Positions 56,677 to 64,000 of a stretch of 64,000 bases of DNA are shown in pieces. Source of the DNA: Rubrivivax sp. A210 (GTDB taxonomy: Bacteria > Pseudomonadota > Gammaproteobacteria > Burkholderiales > Burkholderiaceae_C); the NCBI RefSeq assembly GCF_904426505.1, contig NZ_CAJGBN010000001.1:310001-374000 (forward strand), read 5' to 3'. Positions within the stretch are counted from its first letter, which is position 1. Every line of letters begins with the position of its first letter. The position numbers and the translations under genes are program-made. The notes below the pieces were generated by a model. That model was given only the letters and a program-made list of their open reading frames with translations. It was not told the origin of the DNA and made no database searches.

Positions 56677-58125
56677 TCAGCGCCGCGGATTGGCCACGGC
56701 CGCCTCGTAGAGCCGGGCGTAGCGCGCCGCCGGCCCGTCCCAGGACAGTTCCTGCGCCATTGCCGCCGCCCAGCGCGCCTGCCAGGCCTCGGGCTGGCGG
56801 CGCAGCTCGGCCGCGCGCAGCAGGGCCTGGGCCAGCGCGGCCGGCGTGGCGGCGTCGAAGATGAAGCCGGTGGCCGCGCCGGGGCCGTCGTCGTCGGCCA
56901 CGGTGTCGGCCAGCCCGCCGACGCGGCGCACCAGCGGCAGCGTGCCGTAGCGCAGGCCGTAGAGCTGGGTCAGGCCGCAGGGCTCGAAGCGCGAGGGCAC
57001 GGCGATCACGTCGGCACCGGCGATGAGGCGGTGGGCGCGCGCCTCGTCATAGCCGATGCGGCAGACGACGCGGCCGGGATGGGCGCGCTGGGCTTCGAGC
57101 AGGGCGGCTTCGAGCGCGGCGTCGCCGCTGCCCTGCAGCGCCAGCTGGCCGCCGGCCTGCAGCAGGGCCGGCAGCGCGGCCAGCATCAGGTCCAGCCCCT
57201 TCTGCGCCGTGAGGCGGCTGATCACGGTGACCAGCAGCGCGCCGTCGTCGGGCAGCAGGCCCATCTCGGCCTGCAGGGCGCGACGGCAGACGAGCTTGCC
57301 CTCGGGCCGCTCGGCGTCGTAGCGATGGGCCAGGGCGCTGTCGCGCGCCGGATCCCAGACCTTGGCGTCGATGCCGTTCAAGATGCCGCTGACCTGCTCG
57401 CCACGGGCGCGGATCACGCCATCGAGGCCGCAGCCGAATTCGGGCGTGGCGATCTCGCGCGCATAGCGCGGGCTCACGGTGACGACGCGGTCGGCGAACT
57501 TCAGCCCCGCCTTCATGAAGCTGAGCTGGCCGTGGTATTCCAGCCCCGCGGGCGACATCAGGCGCGAGGCCAGGCCCAGCAGCGGCCAGTCGTGCATCGG
57601 GAACAGGCCCTGGAAGGCCAGGTTATGCACCGTGTAGACCGAGGCCGCGCCGGTGGGCGCGTGATCGGCCATGTAGGCGCAGGCCATGGCCGCGTGCCAG
57701 TCGTGGGCGTGCATCACCTCGGGCACCCATTGGGCGTCGGCGTCGGCGCCGGCGATGTGGGCCGCCACCCAGCCCAGCAGGGCAAAGCGCTGCAGGTTGT
57801 CGGGCCATTCGTCGCCACGGCCGTCTTGATACGGGTTGCCCTCGCGGCGGTAGAGGTAGGGCGCCTCGATCACATACACCGGCAGCAGGCTGCCCGGCAG
57901 GCGGCCGAGCAGCAGGCGCACCCGCAGCGCACCAAAGCAGGCGCCGATGTCGACCACGGTGCGTGCGCCCTTCACGCTTTCGAGCACGGCCGGCAAGCCC
58001 GGCAGCAGCAGGCGCACGTCCAGGCCCTGGCGTGCCTGCGCCGGCGGCAGCGCCGCCACCACGTCGGCCAGCCCGCCGGTCTTGACCAGCGGGTAGATCT
58101 CGGCCGCGACGTGCAGCACCCTCAC
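56677..58125 (-). CDS. glgA: Glycogen synthase (ADP-glucose)
   Basis: The 482-residue GT5 glycosyltransferase has the ADP-glucose-binding KTGGLADVV at residues 15-23, [27 protein letters not shown], and the C-terminal acceptor motif [20 protein letters not shown] with catalytic Glu. Length equals E. coli GlgA (477). GTG 58125 ([15 protein letters not shown]), 7 nt after the glgC stop, was chosen; the longer frame upstream lies inside glgC. It extends alpha-1,4-glucan chains and forms a biosynthetic operon with glgC. Confidence 0.95.
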   Translation of the reverse strand: MRVLHVAAEIYPLVKTGGLADVVAALPPAQARQGLDVRLLLPGLPAVLESVKGARTVVDIGACFGALRVRLLLGRLPGSLLPVYVIEAPYLYRREGNPYQDGRGDEWPDNLQRFALLGWVAAHIAGADADAQWVPEVMHAHDWHAAMACAYMADHAPTGAASVYTVHNLAFQGLFPMHDWPLLGLASRLMSPAGLEYHGQLSFMKAGLKFADRVVTVSPRYAREIATPEFGCGLDGVIRARGEQVSGILNGIDAKVWDPARDSALAHRYDAERPEGKLVCRRALQAEMGLLPDDGALLVTVISRLTAQKGLDLMLAALPALLQAGGQLALQGSGDAALEAALLEAQRAHPGRVVCRIGYDEARAHRLIAGADVIAVPSRFEPCGLTQLYGLRYGTLPLVRRVGGLADTVADDDGPGAATGFIFDAATPAALAQALLRAAELRRQPEAWQARWAAAMAQELSWDGPAARYARLYEAAVANPRR

Positions 58126-58132
58126 GGCGGCG

Positions 58133-59398
58133 TCAGAGCAGGCGCTGCAGCATGTCGCGCGTGACCAGGGTGATGCCGGATTCGGTGCGGAAGAAGCGCG
58201 CCGCGTCGGCCGCCGGGTCTTCACCGATCACCATGTGATCGGGGATGAAGCAGTCGCGGTCGACGATGGCACGGGTGATGCGTGCATGACGGCCGACCTG
58301 CGACCCAGGCAGCAGCACGCTCCAGTTGACCGTGGCATAGGAATGCACCCGCACCACCGAGAACAGCACCGAGCGGAAGATCGCCCCCGAGACGATGCAG
58401 CCGCCCGAGACCAGCGATTCGATGGCGATGCCGCGGCGGTCGTCCTGGTTGTGCACGAACTTGGCCGGCGGCAGCTGGGGCTGGTAGGTCCAGATCGGCC
58501 AGTGGGTGTCGTACAGGTTGAGCAGCGGATCGGTGGCCGTGAGGTCGATATTGGCGTCCCAGTAGGCGTCGATGGTGCCGACATCGCGCCAGTAGGGCTG
58601 GGCGCCGGGCTTGCTGCCGACGCAACTCAGCTCGAAGGGGTGGGCCACGGCGACACCGGCCTTGACCAGCTTGGGGATGATGTCCTTGCCGAAGTCGTGG
58701 CTGGACGTGGGGTCGGCCATGTCGCGCTCGAGCTCGCGGTAGAGGTAGCGCGCGTTGAAGATGTAGATGCCCATGCTGGCCAGCGAGCGGCCGGGCTTGC
58801 CGGGGATGGTGGGCGGGTCGGCCGGCTTCTCGATGAAGTCGACGATGCGGCGCTGCTCGTCGATGGCCATCACACCGAAGGCCGTGGCCTCGGCCTTCTC
58901 GACCTCGATGCAGCCCACCGTGCATTCGCTGCCCAGGGCCACATGGTCGGCCAGCATGATGGCGTAGTTCTGCTTGTAGATGTGGTCGCCGGCGAGCACC
59001 ACCACGTAGTCGGCGCGGTAGGCGGCCAGGATGTCCTGGTTCTGGTAGACCGCATCGGCCGTGCCGCGGTACCAGGATTCCTCGTCCACCCGCTGCTGGG
59101 CGGGCAGCAGGTCGACGAACTCGTTCATCTCGCTCTTCAGGAAGGCCCAGCCGCGCTGCAGGTGGCGCAGCAGGCTGTGGCTCTTGTATTGCGTGATGAC
59201 GCCGATGCGGCGTATGCCCGAATTGAGGCAGTTGGAGAGCGCGAAGTCGACGATGCGGAACTTGCCGCCGAAGTAGACCGCCGGCTTGGCCCGCGTGTCG
59301 GTGAGGTTCTTGAGGCGGCTGCCACGCCCGCCGGCGAGTACCAGCGCCACGGCGCGGCGCGGCAGGTCGAGGCTCTGGGCGATGTCTACGGGCTTCAT
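58133..59398 (-). CDS. glgC: Glucose-1-phosphate adenylyltransferase
   Basis: The 421-residue ADP-glucose pyrophosphorylase has the nucleotide-binding [35 protein letters not shown] and [11 protein letters not shown], and a C-terminal left-handed beta-helix. It makes ADP-glucose, the committed step, and is normally allosterically regulated. AGGAA seven nt before ATG 59398 sets the start ([10 protein letters not shown]). A TGTAAT at 59438-59433 on the minus strand is a possible -10. The region 59399-59525 upstream shows nothing else clear. Confidence 0.96.
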   Translation of the reverse strand: MKPVDIAQSLDLPRRAVALVLAGGRGSRLKNLTDTRAKPAVYFGGKFRIVDFALSNCLNSGIRRIGVITQYKSHSLLRHLQRGWAFLKSEMNEFVDLLPAQQRVDEESWYRGTADAVYQNQDILAAYRADYVVVLAGDHIYKQNYAIMLADHVALGSECTVGCIEVEKAEATAFGVMAIDEQRRIVDFIEKPADPPTIPGKPGRSLASMGIYIFNARYLYRELERDMADPTSSHDFGKDIIPKLVKAGVAVAHPFELSCVGSKPGAQPYWRDVGTIDAYWDANIDLTATDPLLNLYDTHWPIWTYQPQLPPAKFVHNQDDRRGIAIESLVSGGCIVSGAIFRSVLFSVVRVHSYATVNWSVLLPGSQVGRHARITRAIVDRDCFIPDHMVIGEDPAADAARFFRTESGITLVTRDMLQRLL

Positions 59399-59525
59399 GG
59401 AGGTTCCTGGTGGGGCCGGAGTTCGCAACTAAATTACAGGCTCATGCGCTAGCGACAAGCTCAAACAGCAGACAGCAGCGTCGCAAAAACATCTCTATTT
59501 AACTTTAGAAATAAACTCCAAGCAT

Positions 59526-59554
59526 TTGATATTAATTAATTTTTTCTCTATACA
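59526..59554 (+). promoter_or_regulatory. Sigma70 promoter for glgP in an AT-rich island
   Basis: TTGATA (59526-59531) and TATACA (59549-59554) are 17 bp apart. They sit in an AT-rich block (about 59485-59560, with TTAATTAA and an (A/T)-only run) that contrasts sharply with the GC-rich surroundings. Transcription would begin near 59561, giving a leader of about 170 nt before glgP. The AT block may also bind nucleoid proteins. Confidence 0.6.
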
Positions 59555-59731
59555 TCAAGCGCCATCGTCTTCTTGCCGGCGGCTTGTGCGCGGCGGGATG
59601 TTGTGGAGTTACGGGAAATCGAGCACAAAAGTCGTTGACGTTCGAGCGTGCGTTCGGACACACTCAAAGTCATCACCGTGACAAGCGCGGCGCGCGCCGG
59701 GCCCTTGCCTGCACCGCCACCCCCGAGCCCG

Positions 59732-62191
59732 ATGAATGCACCGACCATGAACCTGAACGCTCCGCCAGCCTCTGCCTCCGCCGGCCCCAACGCCGCCGTC
59801 GAGCGCCACCTGCTCGACACCGTGGCCACCGACCCGGCCGCCGCGTCGCCAGCGGAGATCATGCACGCAGTCGCGCAGGTCGCGCGTGAGCACTTGTCCC
59901 GACGCTGGGTGGCCACCGACCGCGCCGACCGTGCGGCGCGCGCACGCCGCGTGTACTACCTGTCGATGGAATTCCTGATCGGGCGCACGCTGTCCAACGC
60001 ACTGGCCGCCGTGGGCCTGACCGGCGAGATGGCCGCGGCCGCCAAGGCCCATGCCAACACGCTGGAAGACCTGACCGCCACCGAGGCCGACGCCGCCCTG
60101 GGCAATGGCGGCCTGGGCCGCCTGGCGGCCTGCTTCCTGGACAGCATGGCCACCGTGGAACTGCCCTCCTACGGCTACGGCATCCGCTACGAATTCGGCA
60201 TGTTCAAGCAGAGCATCGTGGGCGGTCGCCAGGTCGAACACCCCGACCCCTGGCTGGAGGACGGCACACCCTGGGAGTTTCCGCGCACGGGCGTTTCCTA
60301 CCCGGTGCGCTTCGGCGGCTGGGTCGAACCCGGCGCCCACGGTTCCAGCGGCTCGATCTGGCGCCACGCCGGCGAGGTCAACGCCAAGGCCTACGACATG
60401 GTGATCCCCGGCCACGGCACGCCGCGCGTCAGCACGCTGCGGCTGTGGAAGGCGGCGGCGCCCAGCCAGATCGACCTGCATGCCTTCAACACCGGCGACT
60501 ACGCCCGCGCCGCCGAGTTCAAGAACCAGTACGAGAACATCTCCTGGGTGCTCTACCCCAACGACAGCACGCCGGCCGGCCGTGAGCTGCGCCTGCGCCA
60601 GGAGTACTTCTTCACCAGTGCGTCGATCCAGGACATCCTGGCCCGTCACCTGGCCGAGCACGGCCGTCTGACCAACCTGGCCGAGAAGGTGGCCATCCAC
60701 CTCAACGACACCCACCCGGCCATCGGCGTGGCCGAGCTGATGCGGCTGCTGGTGGACGAACACGCCTTCGGCTGGGCCGGCGCCTGGGCCCTCACGCAGA
60801 AGGTCTTCAGCTACACCAACCACACACTGATGCCCGAGGCGCTGGAGACCTGGCCGGTGTCGCTGATGCAGCATGTGCTGCCGCGCCACCTGGAAATCAT
60901 CTTCCGCATCAATTCAGAGTTCCTGGCCGCGGCCGCCAAGCTGCGCCCGGGCGACAACGAGTTCATGCGCAGCCTCTCGCTGATCGAGGAACGCGGCGAG
61001 CGCCGCGTGCGCATGGCGCACCTGTCCATCGTCGGCAGCCACAAGGTCAACGGCGTCTCGGCACTGCACTCCGAGCTGCTGGTGCAGACCATCTTCGCCA
61101 ACTTCGCCGCCCTCTGGCCCGAACGCTTCACCAACATGACCAACGGCGTCACCCCGCGCCGCTGGCTGGCCCAGGCCAACACGGGCCTGGCCTCGCTGAT
61201 CGACAGCACCATCGGCGACGGCTGGCGCCTGCACCTCGACCAGCTCATCGGCCTGCGCGAGCACGCCGCGAACGCCGATTTCCGCAATGCCTTCCTGGCC
61301 GTCAAGCAGGCCAACAAGCTGCGCCTGGCCGAGCACATCCGCGCCCACACCGGCGTGCCGGTCGATGCGACCAGCCTCTTCGACGTGCAGGTCAAGCGCA
61401 TCCACGAATACAAGCGCCAGCTGCTCAATGTGCTGCAGGTGGTGGCCCGCTACCAGGCCATGCTGGCCGACCCCGACGCCGACTGGGTGCCGCGCACCGT
61501 CATCTTTGCCGGCAAGGCGGCCTCCAGCTATGTCTCGGCCAAGGCCGTGATCCAGCTCATCCACGATGTCGGCACCGTCATCAACACCGACGCGCGGCTG
61601 CGCGGCAGGCTCAAGCTGGTCTTCGTGCCCAACTACGGCGTCTCGGTGGCCGAGGTCATCATGCCCGGCGCCGACCTGTCGGAGCAGATCTCTACAGCCG
61701 GCACCGAGGCCTCGGGCACCGGCAACATGAAGCTGGCCCTCAACGGCGCGCTCACGATCGGCACCGACGACGGCGCCAACGTCGAAATCCGCCAGCAGGT
61801 GGGCGACGACAACATCTTCATCTTCGGCCTCTCGACCGCGCAGGTGGCGGCCCAGCGCGCCGCCGGCTACCAGCCTCTGCGCATCTACGAAGAGAATCCG
61901 CGCCTGAAGGCCGTGCTCGACGCCATTGCCGGTGGCCGCTTCTCCGAGGACGAGCCGGGCCGCTACCGCGCGCTGGTGGACTCGCTGCTGTGGGGCGGCG
62001 ACCACTACATGCTGCTGGCCGATTTCGACAGCTACGTCGCCGCCCAGAGCCGCGTCGACGCTCTCTACCGCGACCCCCAGGCCTGGGCGCGCAAGGCCAT
62101 CGCCAACGTGGCCGGCATGGGCTTCTTCTCATCGGACCGCACCATCCGCGAATACGCACGCGATGTGTGGGGCCTGGCGGCCAAGGCCTGA
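59732..62191 (+). CDS. glgP: Glycogen/starch phosphorylase
   Basis: The 819-residue GT35 phosphorylase releases glucose-1-phosphate from glycogen. It shows RVYYLSMEFLIGRTLSNAL, ALGNGGLGRLAACFLDS, MTNGVTPRRWL, the VKRIHEYKRQLLN region and the PLP lysine in GTEASGTGNMKLALNGA. Length matches the family (E. coli 815). ATG 59732 was chosen; GTG 59648 would add a Pro/Ser-rich tail. It is divergent from glgC and glgA, so synthesis and breakdown are driven from one intergenic region. Confidence 0.96.
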   Translation: MNAPTMNLNAPPASASAGPNAAVERHLLDTVATDPAAASPAEIMHAVAQVAREHLSRRWVATDRADRAARARRVYYLSMEFLIGRTLSNALAAVGLTGEMAAAAKAHANTLEDLTATEADAALGNGGLGRLAACFLDSMATVELPSYGYGIRYEFGMFKQSIVGGRQVEHPDPWLEDGTPWEFPRTGVSYPVRFGGWVEPGAHGSSGSIWRHAGEVNAKAYDMVIPGHGTPRVSTLRLWKAAAPSQIDLHAFNTGDYARAAEFKNQYENISWVLYPNDSTPAGRELRLRQEYFFTSASIQDILARHLAEHGRLTNLAEKVAIHLNDTHPAIGVAELMRLLVDEHAFGWAGAWALTQKVFSYTNHTLMPEALETWPVSLMQHVLPRHLEIIFRINSEFLAAAAKLRPGDNEFMRSLSLIEERGERRVRMAHLSIVGSHKVNGVSALHSELLVQTIFANFAALWPERFTNMTNGVTPRRWLAQANTGLASLIDSTIGDGWRLHLDQLIGLREHAANADFRNAFLAVKQANKLRLAEHIRAHTGVPVDATSLFDVQVKRIHEYKRQLLNVLQVVARYQAMLADPDADWVPRTVIFAGKAASSYVSAKAVIQLIHDVGTVINTDARLRGRLKLVFVPNYGVSVAEVIMPGADLSEQISTAGTEASGTGNMKLALNGALTIGTDDGANVEIRQQVGDDNIFIFGLSTAQVAAQRAAGYQPLRIYEENPRLKAVLDAIAGGRFSEDEPGRYRALVDSLLWGGDHYMLLADFDSYVAAQSRVDALYRDPQAWARKAIANVAGMGFFSSDRTIREYARDVWGLAAKA

Positions 62192-62222
62192 CGGGAGCCC
62201 GGCCCTGCGCAACGCCCCCGGC

Positions 62223-64000
62223 ATGGATCACCTGAGCGCGGGCTTCTCGCGGGCCGCTCCCGGCCCGGCGGCCTCGCGGCTGCAGCCCGGGCGGCCCTGG
62301 CCCATGGGCGCCACGGTCGACGGCGACGGCGTCAACTTCGCCGTCTTCTCGGCCCACGCCTCGCAGATGGACCTGTGCCTGTTCGATGCCGAAGGCCGGC
62401 ACGAGATCGAAAGGCTGCCCCTGCCGGCACGCAGCGGCGACATCTGGCATGGCCGGCTGCCGGGCGCTGGCGCCGGCCTGGTCTACGGCCTGCGCGCCCA
62501 CGGCCCCTGGCGGCCCGACCGCGGCCACCGCTTCAACCCCAACAAGCTGCTGCTCGACCCCTGGGCGCGCGAGATCGTCACGCCGCCGGGCGGCTTCGAC
62601 TGGCGCGGCCCGCATTTCGGTGCCGACGCCGAGTTTCCGCTGCAGATCGACCCGCGCGACAACGCCGCCGGCGCGCACAAGGCGCGCGTGGTGGCCGACG
62701 CCTACGACTGGCAGGGCGACCGCCCGCCGGCCACGCCCCTGGTCGACAGCGTGCTCTACGAGATGCATGTGCGCGGCCTCACGCGGCGCCTGCCCGGCGT
62801 ACCCGAAGCCCAGCGCGGCACCTATGCCGGCCTGGCCAGCGACGCCGCCATCGCCCACCTCAAGCGCCTGGGCATCACCGCGGTGAGCCTGCTGCCGGTG
62901 CAGCAGGTGCTGGACGAAGCGCGCCTGCGCGAGCACGGCCTCGTCAACTACTGGGGCTACAACACGCTGGGCTTCTTCTGCCCCGACCCGCGCTACGCCG
63001 GCAGCGCCCAGCCGCGCGACGAGTTCCGCGACATGGTCAAGCGCCTGCACCAGGCCGGCCTCGAGGTGCTGCTGGACGTGGTCTACAACCACACGCCCGA
63101 AGGCGATGAGCGCGGCGCCACGCTGTCCTGGCGCGGCCTCGACAACAGCTGCTGGTACCGCCTGGTCGACGGCCGGCGCCAGAGCTACGAGAACTGGAGC
63201 GGCTGCGGCAACGCGCTCGACATCCGCCACCCGCGCGTGCTGCAGCTGGTGATGGACAGCCTGCGCTACTGGGTGCAGGAGATGCACGTCGACGGCTTCC
63301 GCTTCGACCTGGCCCCGGTGCTGGGCCGCGAGGACCACGGCTTCGACGGCAATGCCGCCTTCTTCCGCGCGCTGCAGCAGGACCCGGTGCTGCAGGGCGT
63401 GAAGCTGATCGCCGAACCCTGGGACCTGGGCCCCGGTGGCTGGCAGGTGGGGCAGTTCCCGCGCGGCTGGCTGGAATGGAACGACCGCTTCCGCGACACC
63501 TCGCGCGCCTTCTGGCTGGGCGGCGATTGCACGCGCGGCGAGCTGGCACTGCGCATGGCCGGCTCGTCCGATCTCTTCCAGGCGCGGCGGCGGCCACCGA
63601 TGGAATCGGTCAACTACGTCATCTCGCACGACGGCTTCACGCTGGCCGACCTGGTGAGCTACGACATGCGCCACAACGAGGCCAACCTCGAAGGCAACCG
63701 CGACGGCACGGGCCAGAACCTGAGCTGGAATTGCGGCTGGGAAGGCCCCACCGGCGACCCCCTGGTGCAGGCGCGCCGCCGCCGCCTGCAGCGCGCCCTG
63801 CTGGCCACCCTGCTGCTGGCCCAGGGCACGCCCATGCTGGCCGCCGGCGACGAACTGGGCCACAGCCAGGGCGGCAACAACAACCCCTATTGCCAGGACA
63901 ACGAGATCACCTGGATCGACTGGTCCCGCGCCGACGAGAAGCTGATCGACTACACGGCCCATGTGCTGGAACTGCGGCGCCGCCTGCTGCCGATGGGCGC
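62223..64000 (+). CDS. glgX: Glycogen debranching enzyme GlgX (partial, 3' end off window)
   Basis: There are 592 codons with no stop before the window end. An N-terminal CBM48-like domain (PWPMGATVDGDGVNFAVFSAHA) precedes a GH13 isoamylase-type barrel. The barrel has LLDVVYNHTPEGDE, nucleophile Asp in DGFRFDLAPVLG, acid/base Glu in LIAEPWDLGPGG, and YVISHDGFTLADLVSY. It removes the short branches left by GlgP. It starts 31 nt after glgP and is surely co-transcribed. About 100 further codons are expected beyond 64000. Confidence 0.95.
   Translation, partial: MDHLSAGFSRAAPGPAASRLQPGRPWPMGATVDGDGVNFAVFSAHASQMDLCLFDAEGRHEIERLPLPARSGDIWHGRLPGAGAGLVYGLRAHGPWRPDRGHRFNPNKLLLDPWAREIVTPPGGFDWRGPHFGADAEFPLQIDPRDNAAGAHKARVVADAYDWQGDRPPATPLVDSVLYEMHVRGLTRRLPGVPEAQRGTYAGLASDAAIAHLKRLGITAVSLLPVQQVLDEARLREHGLVNYWGYNTLGFFCPDPRYAGSAQPRDEFRDMVKRLHQAGLEVLLDVVYNHTPEGDERGATLSWRGLDNSCWYRLVDGRRQSYENWSGCGNALDIRHPRVLQLVMDSLRYWVQEMHVDGFRFDLAPVLGREDHGFDGNAAFFRALQQDPVLQGVKLIAEPWDLGPGGWQVGQFPRGWLEWNDRFRDTSRAFWLGGDCTRGELALRMAGSSDLFQARRRPPMESVNYVISHDGFTLADLVSYDMRHNEANLEGNRDGTGQNLSWNCGWEGPTGDPLVQARRRRLQRALLATLLLAQGTPMLAAGDELGHSQGGNNNPYCQDNEITWIDWSRADEKLIDYTAHVLELRRRLLPMG

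Noticed and set aside
58126..58224. N-terminal extension of glgA to 58224
   Set aside because: It lies inside glgC, and GlgA proteins begin right at the [18 protein letters not shown] block.

Overview
The window reads as chromosomal DNA from a high-GC (about 70%) betaproteobacterium of the order Burkholderiales. The Rubrivivax/Leptothrix/Ideonella type of lineage fits best. The grounds are the extreme G/C third-position bias, the gene order rimP-nusA-infB-rbfA-truB-typA, the DUF2844/DUF3443 pair, and the overall gene complement. Genus-level placement is inference only.

Layout. 1-4717: the tail of a probable LysR-type regulator, a lactate permease and a large FAD/Fe-S D-lactate-type dehydrogenase. 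4782-26840: a compact, mostly rightward locus that is the most unusual part of the window. It contains a CcmI-like TPR protein (cytochrome c maturation), a response regulator and histidine kinase, a leftward membrane-anchored ferredoxin/flavin NAD(P)H-type oxidoreductase, a b-type-cytochrome-like membrane protein, and a 24-heme c-type cytochrome. These are followed by a 3,498-residue giant cytochrome with 91 CXXCH motifs plus one CX4CH, an outer-membrane beta-barrel protein translationally coupled to it, and secreted DUF2844 and DUF3443 proteins. The giant cytochrome contains eleven tandem seven-heme modules. Ten of the eleven start-to-start steps are exactly 801 bp and the last is 804 bp. The set looks like an undescribed NAD(P)H- or quinol-linked electron conduit across the envelope. 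Direct repeats of a TTAAG-type half-site with 11-bp period lie upstream of the ccmI-like/two-component genes and upstream of the giant cytochrome, which suggests that the adjacent regulator controls the locus.

26837-31276 (leftward): two alpha/beta hydrolases behind a wax ester synthase/diacylglycerol acyltransferase (storage lipid), then a DMT-family transporter. 31296-39986 (leftward): the rimP-nusA-infB-rbfA-truB-typA operon. It has a clear sigma70 promoter (TTGCCC-N17-TATAAT) and, just downstream of the start site, an intrinsic terminator that looks like an attenuator. 40070-45147: fabI, a basic amino acid decarboxylase, an NfeD/SPFH membrane pair, a DUF2237 protein and tRNA-Ser(GGA).

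45285-51834: an accessory island beside the tRNA. It holds a wHTH/HATPase/DUF4325 regulator, a TumE-TumA-like toxin-antitoxin pair with a palindromic operator on its start codon, an MmeI-like single-chain restriction-modification enzyme broken by one frameshift, and about 1.1 kb of poorly recognisable sequence. 51835-53204: a universal stress protein and two bacteriohemerythrins. 53257-56496: a large DUF349 protein. 56677-64000: glycogen metabolism, with glgA and glgC leftward and glgP and glgX rightward, split by an AT-rich divergent promoter region; glgX runs off the window end.
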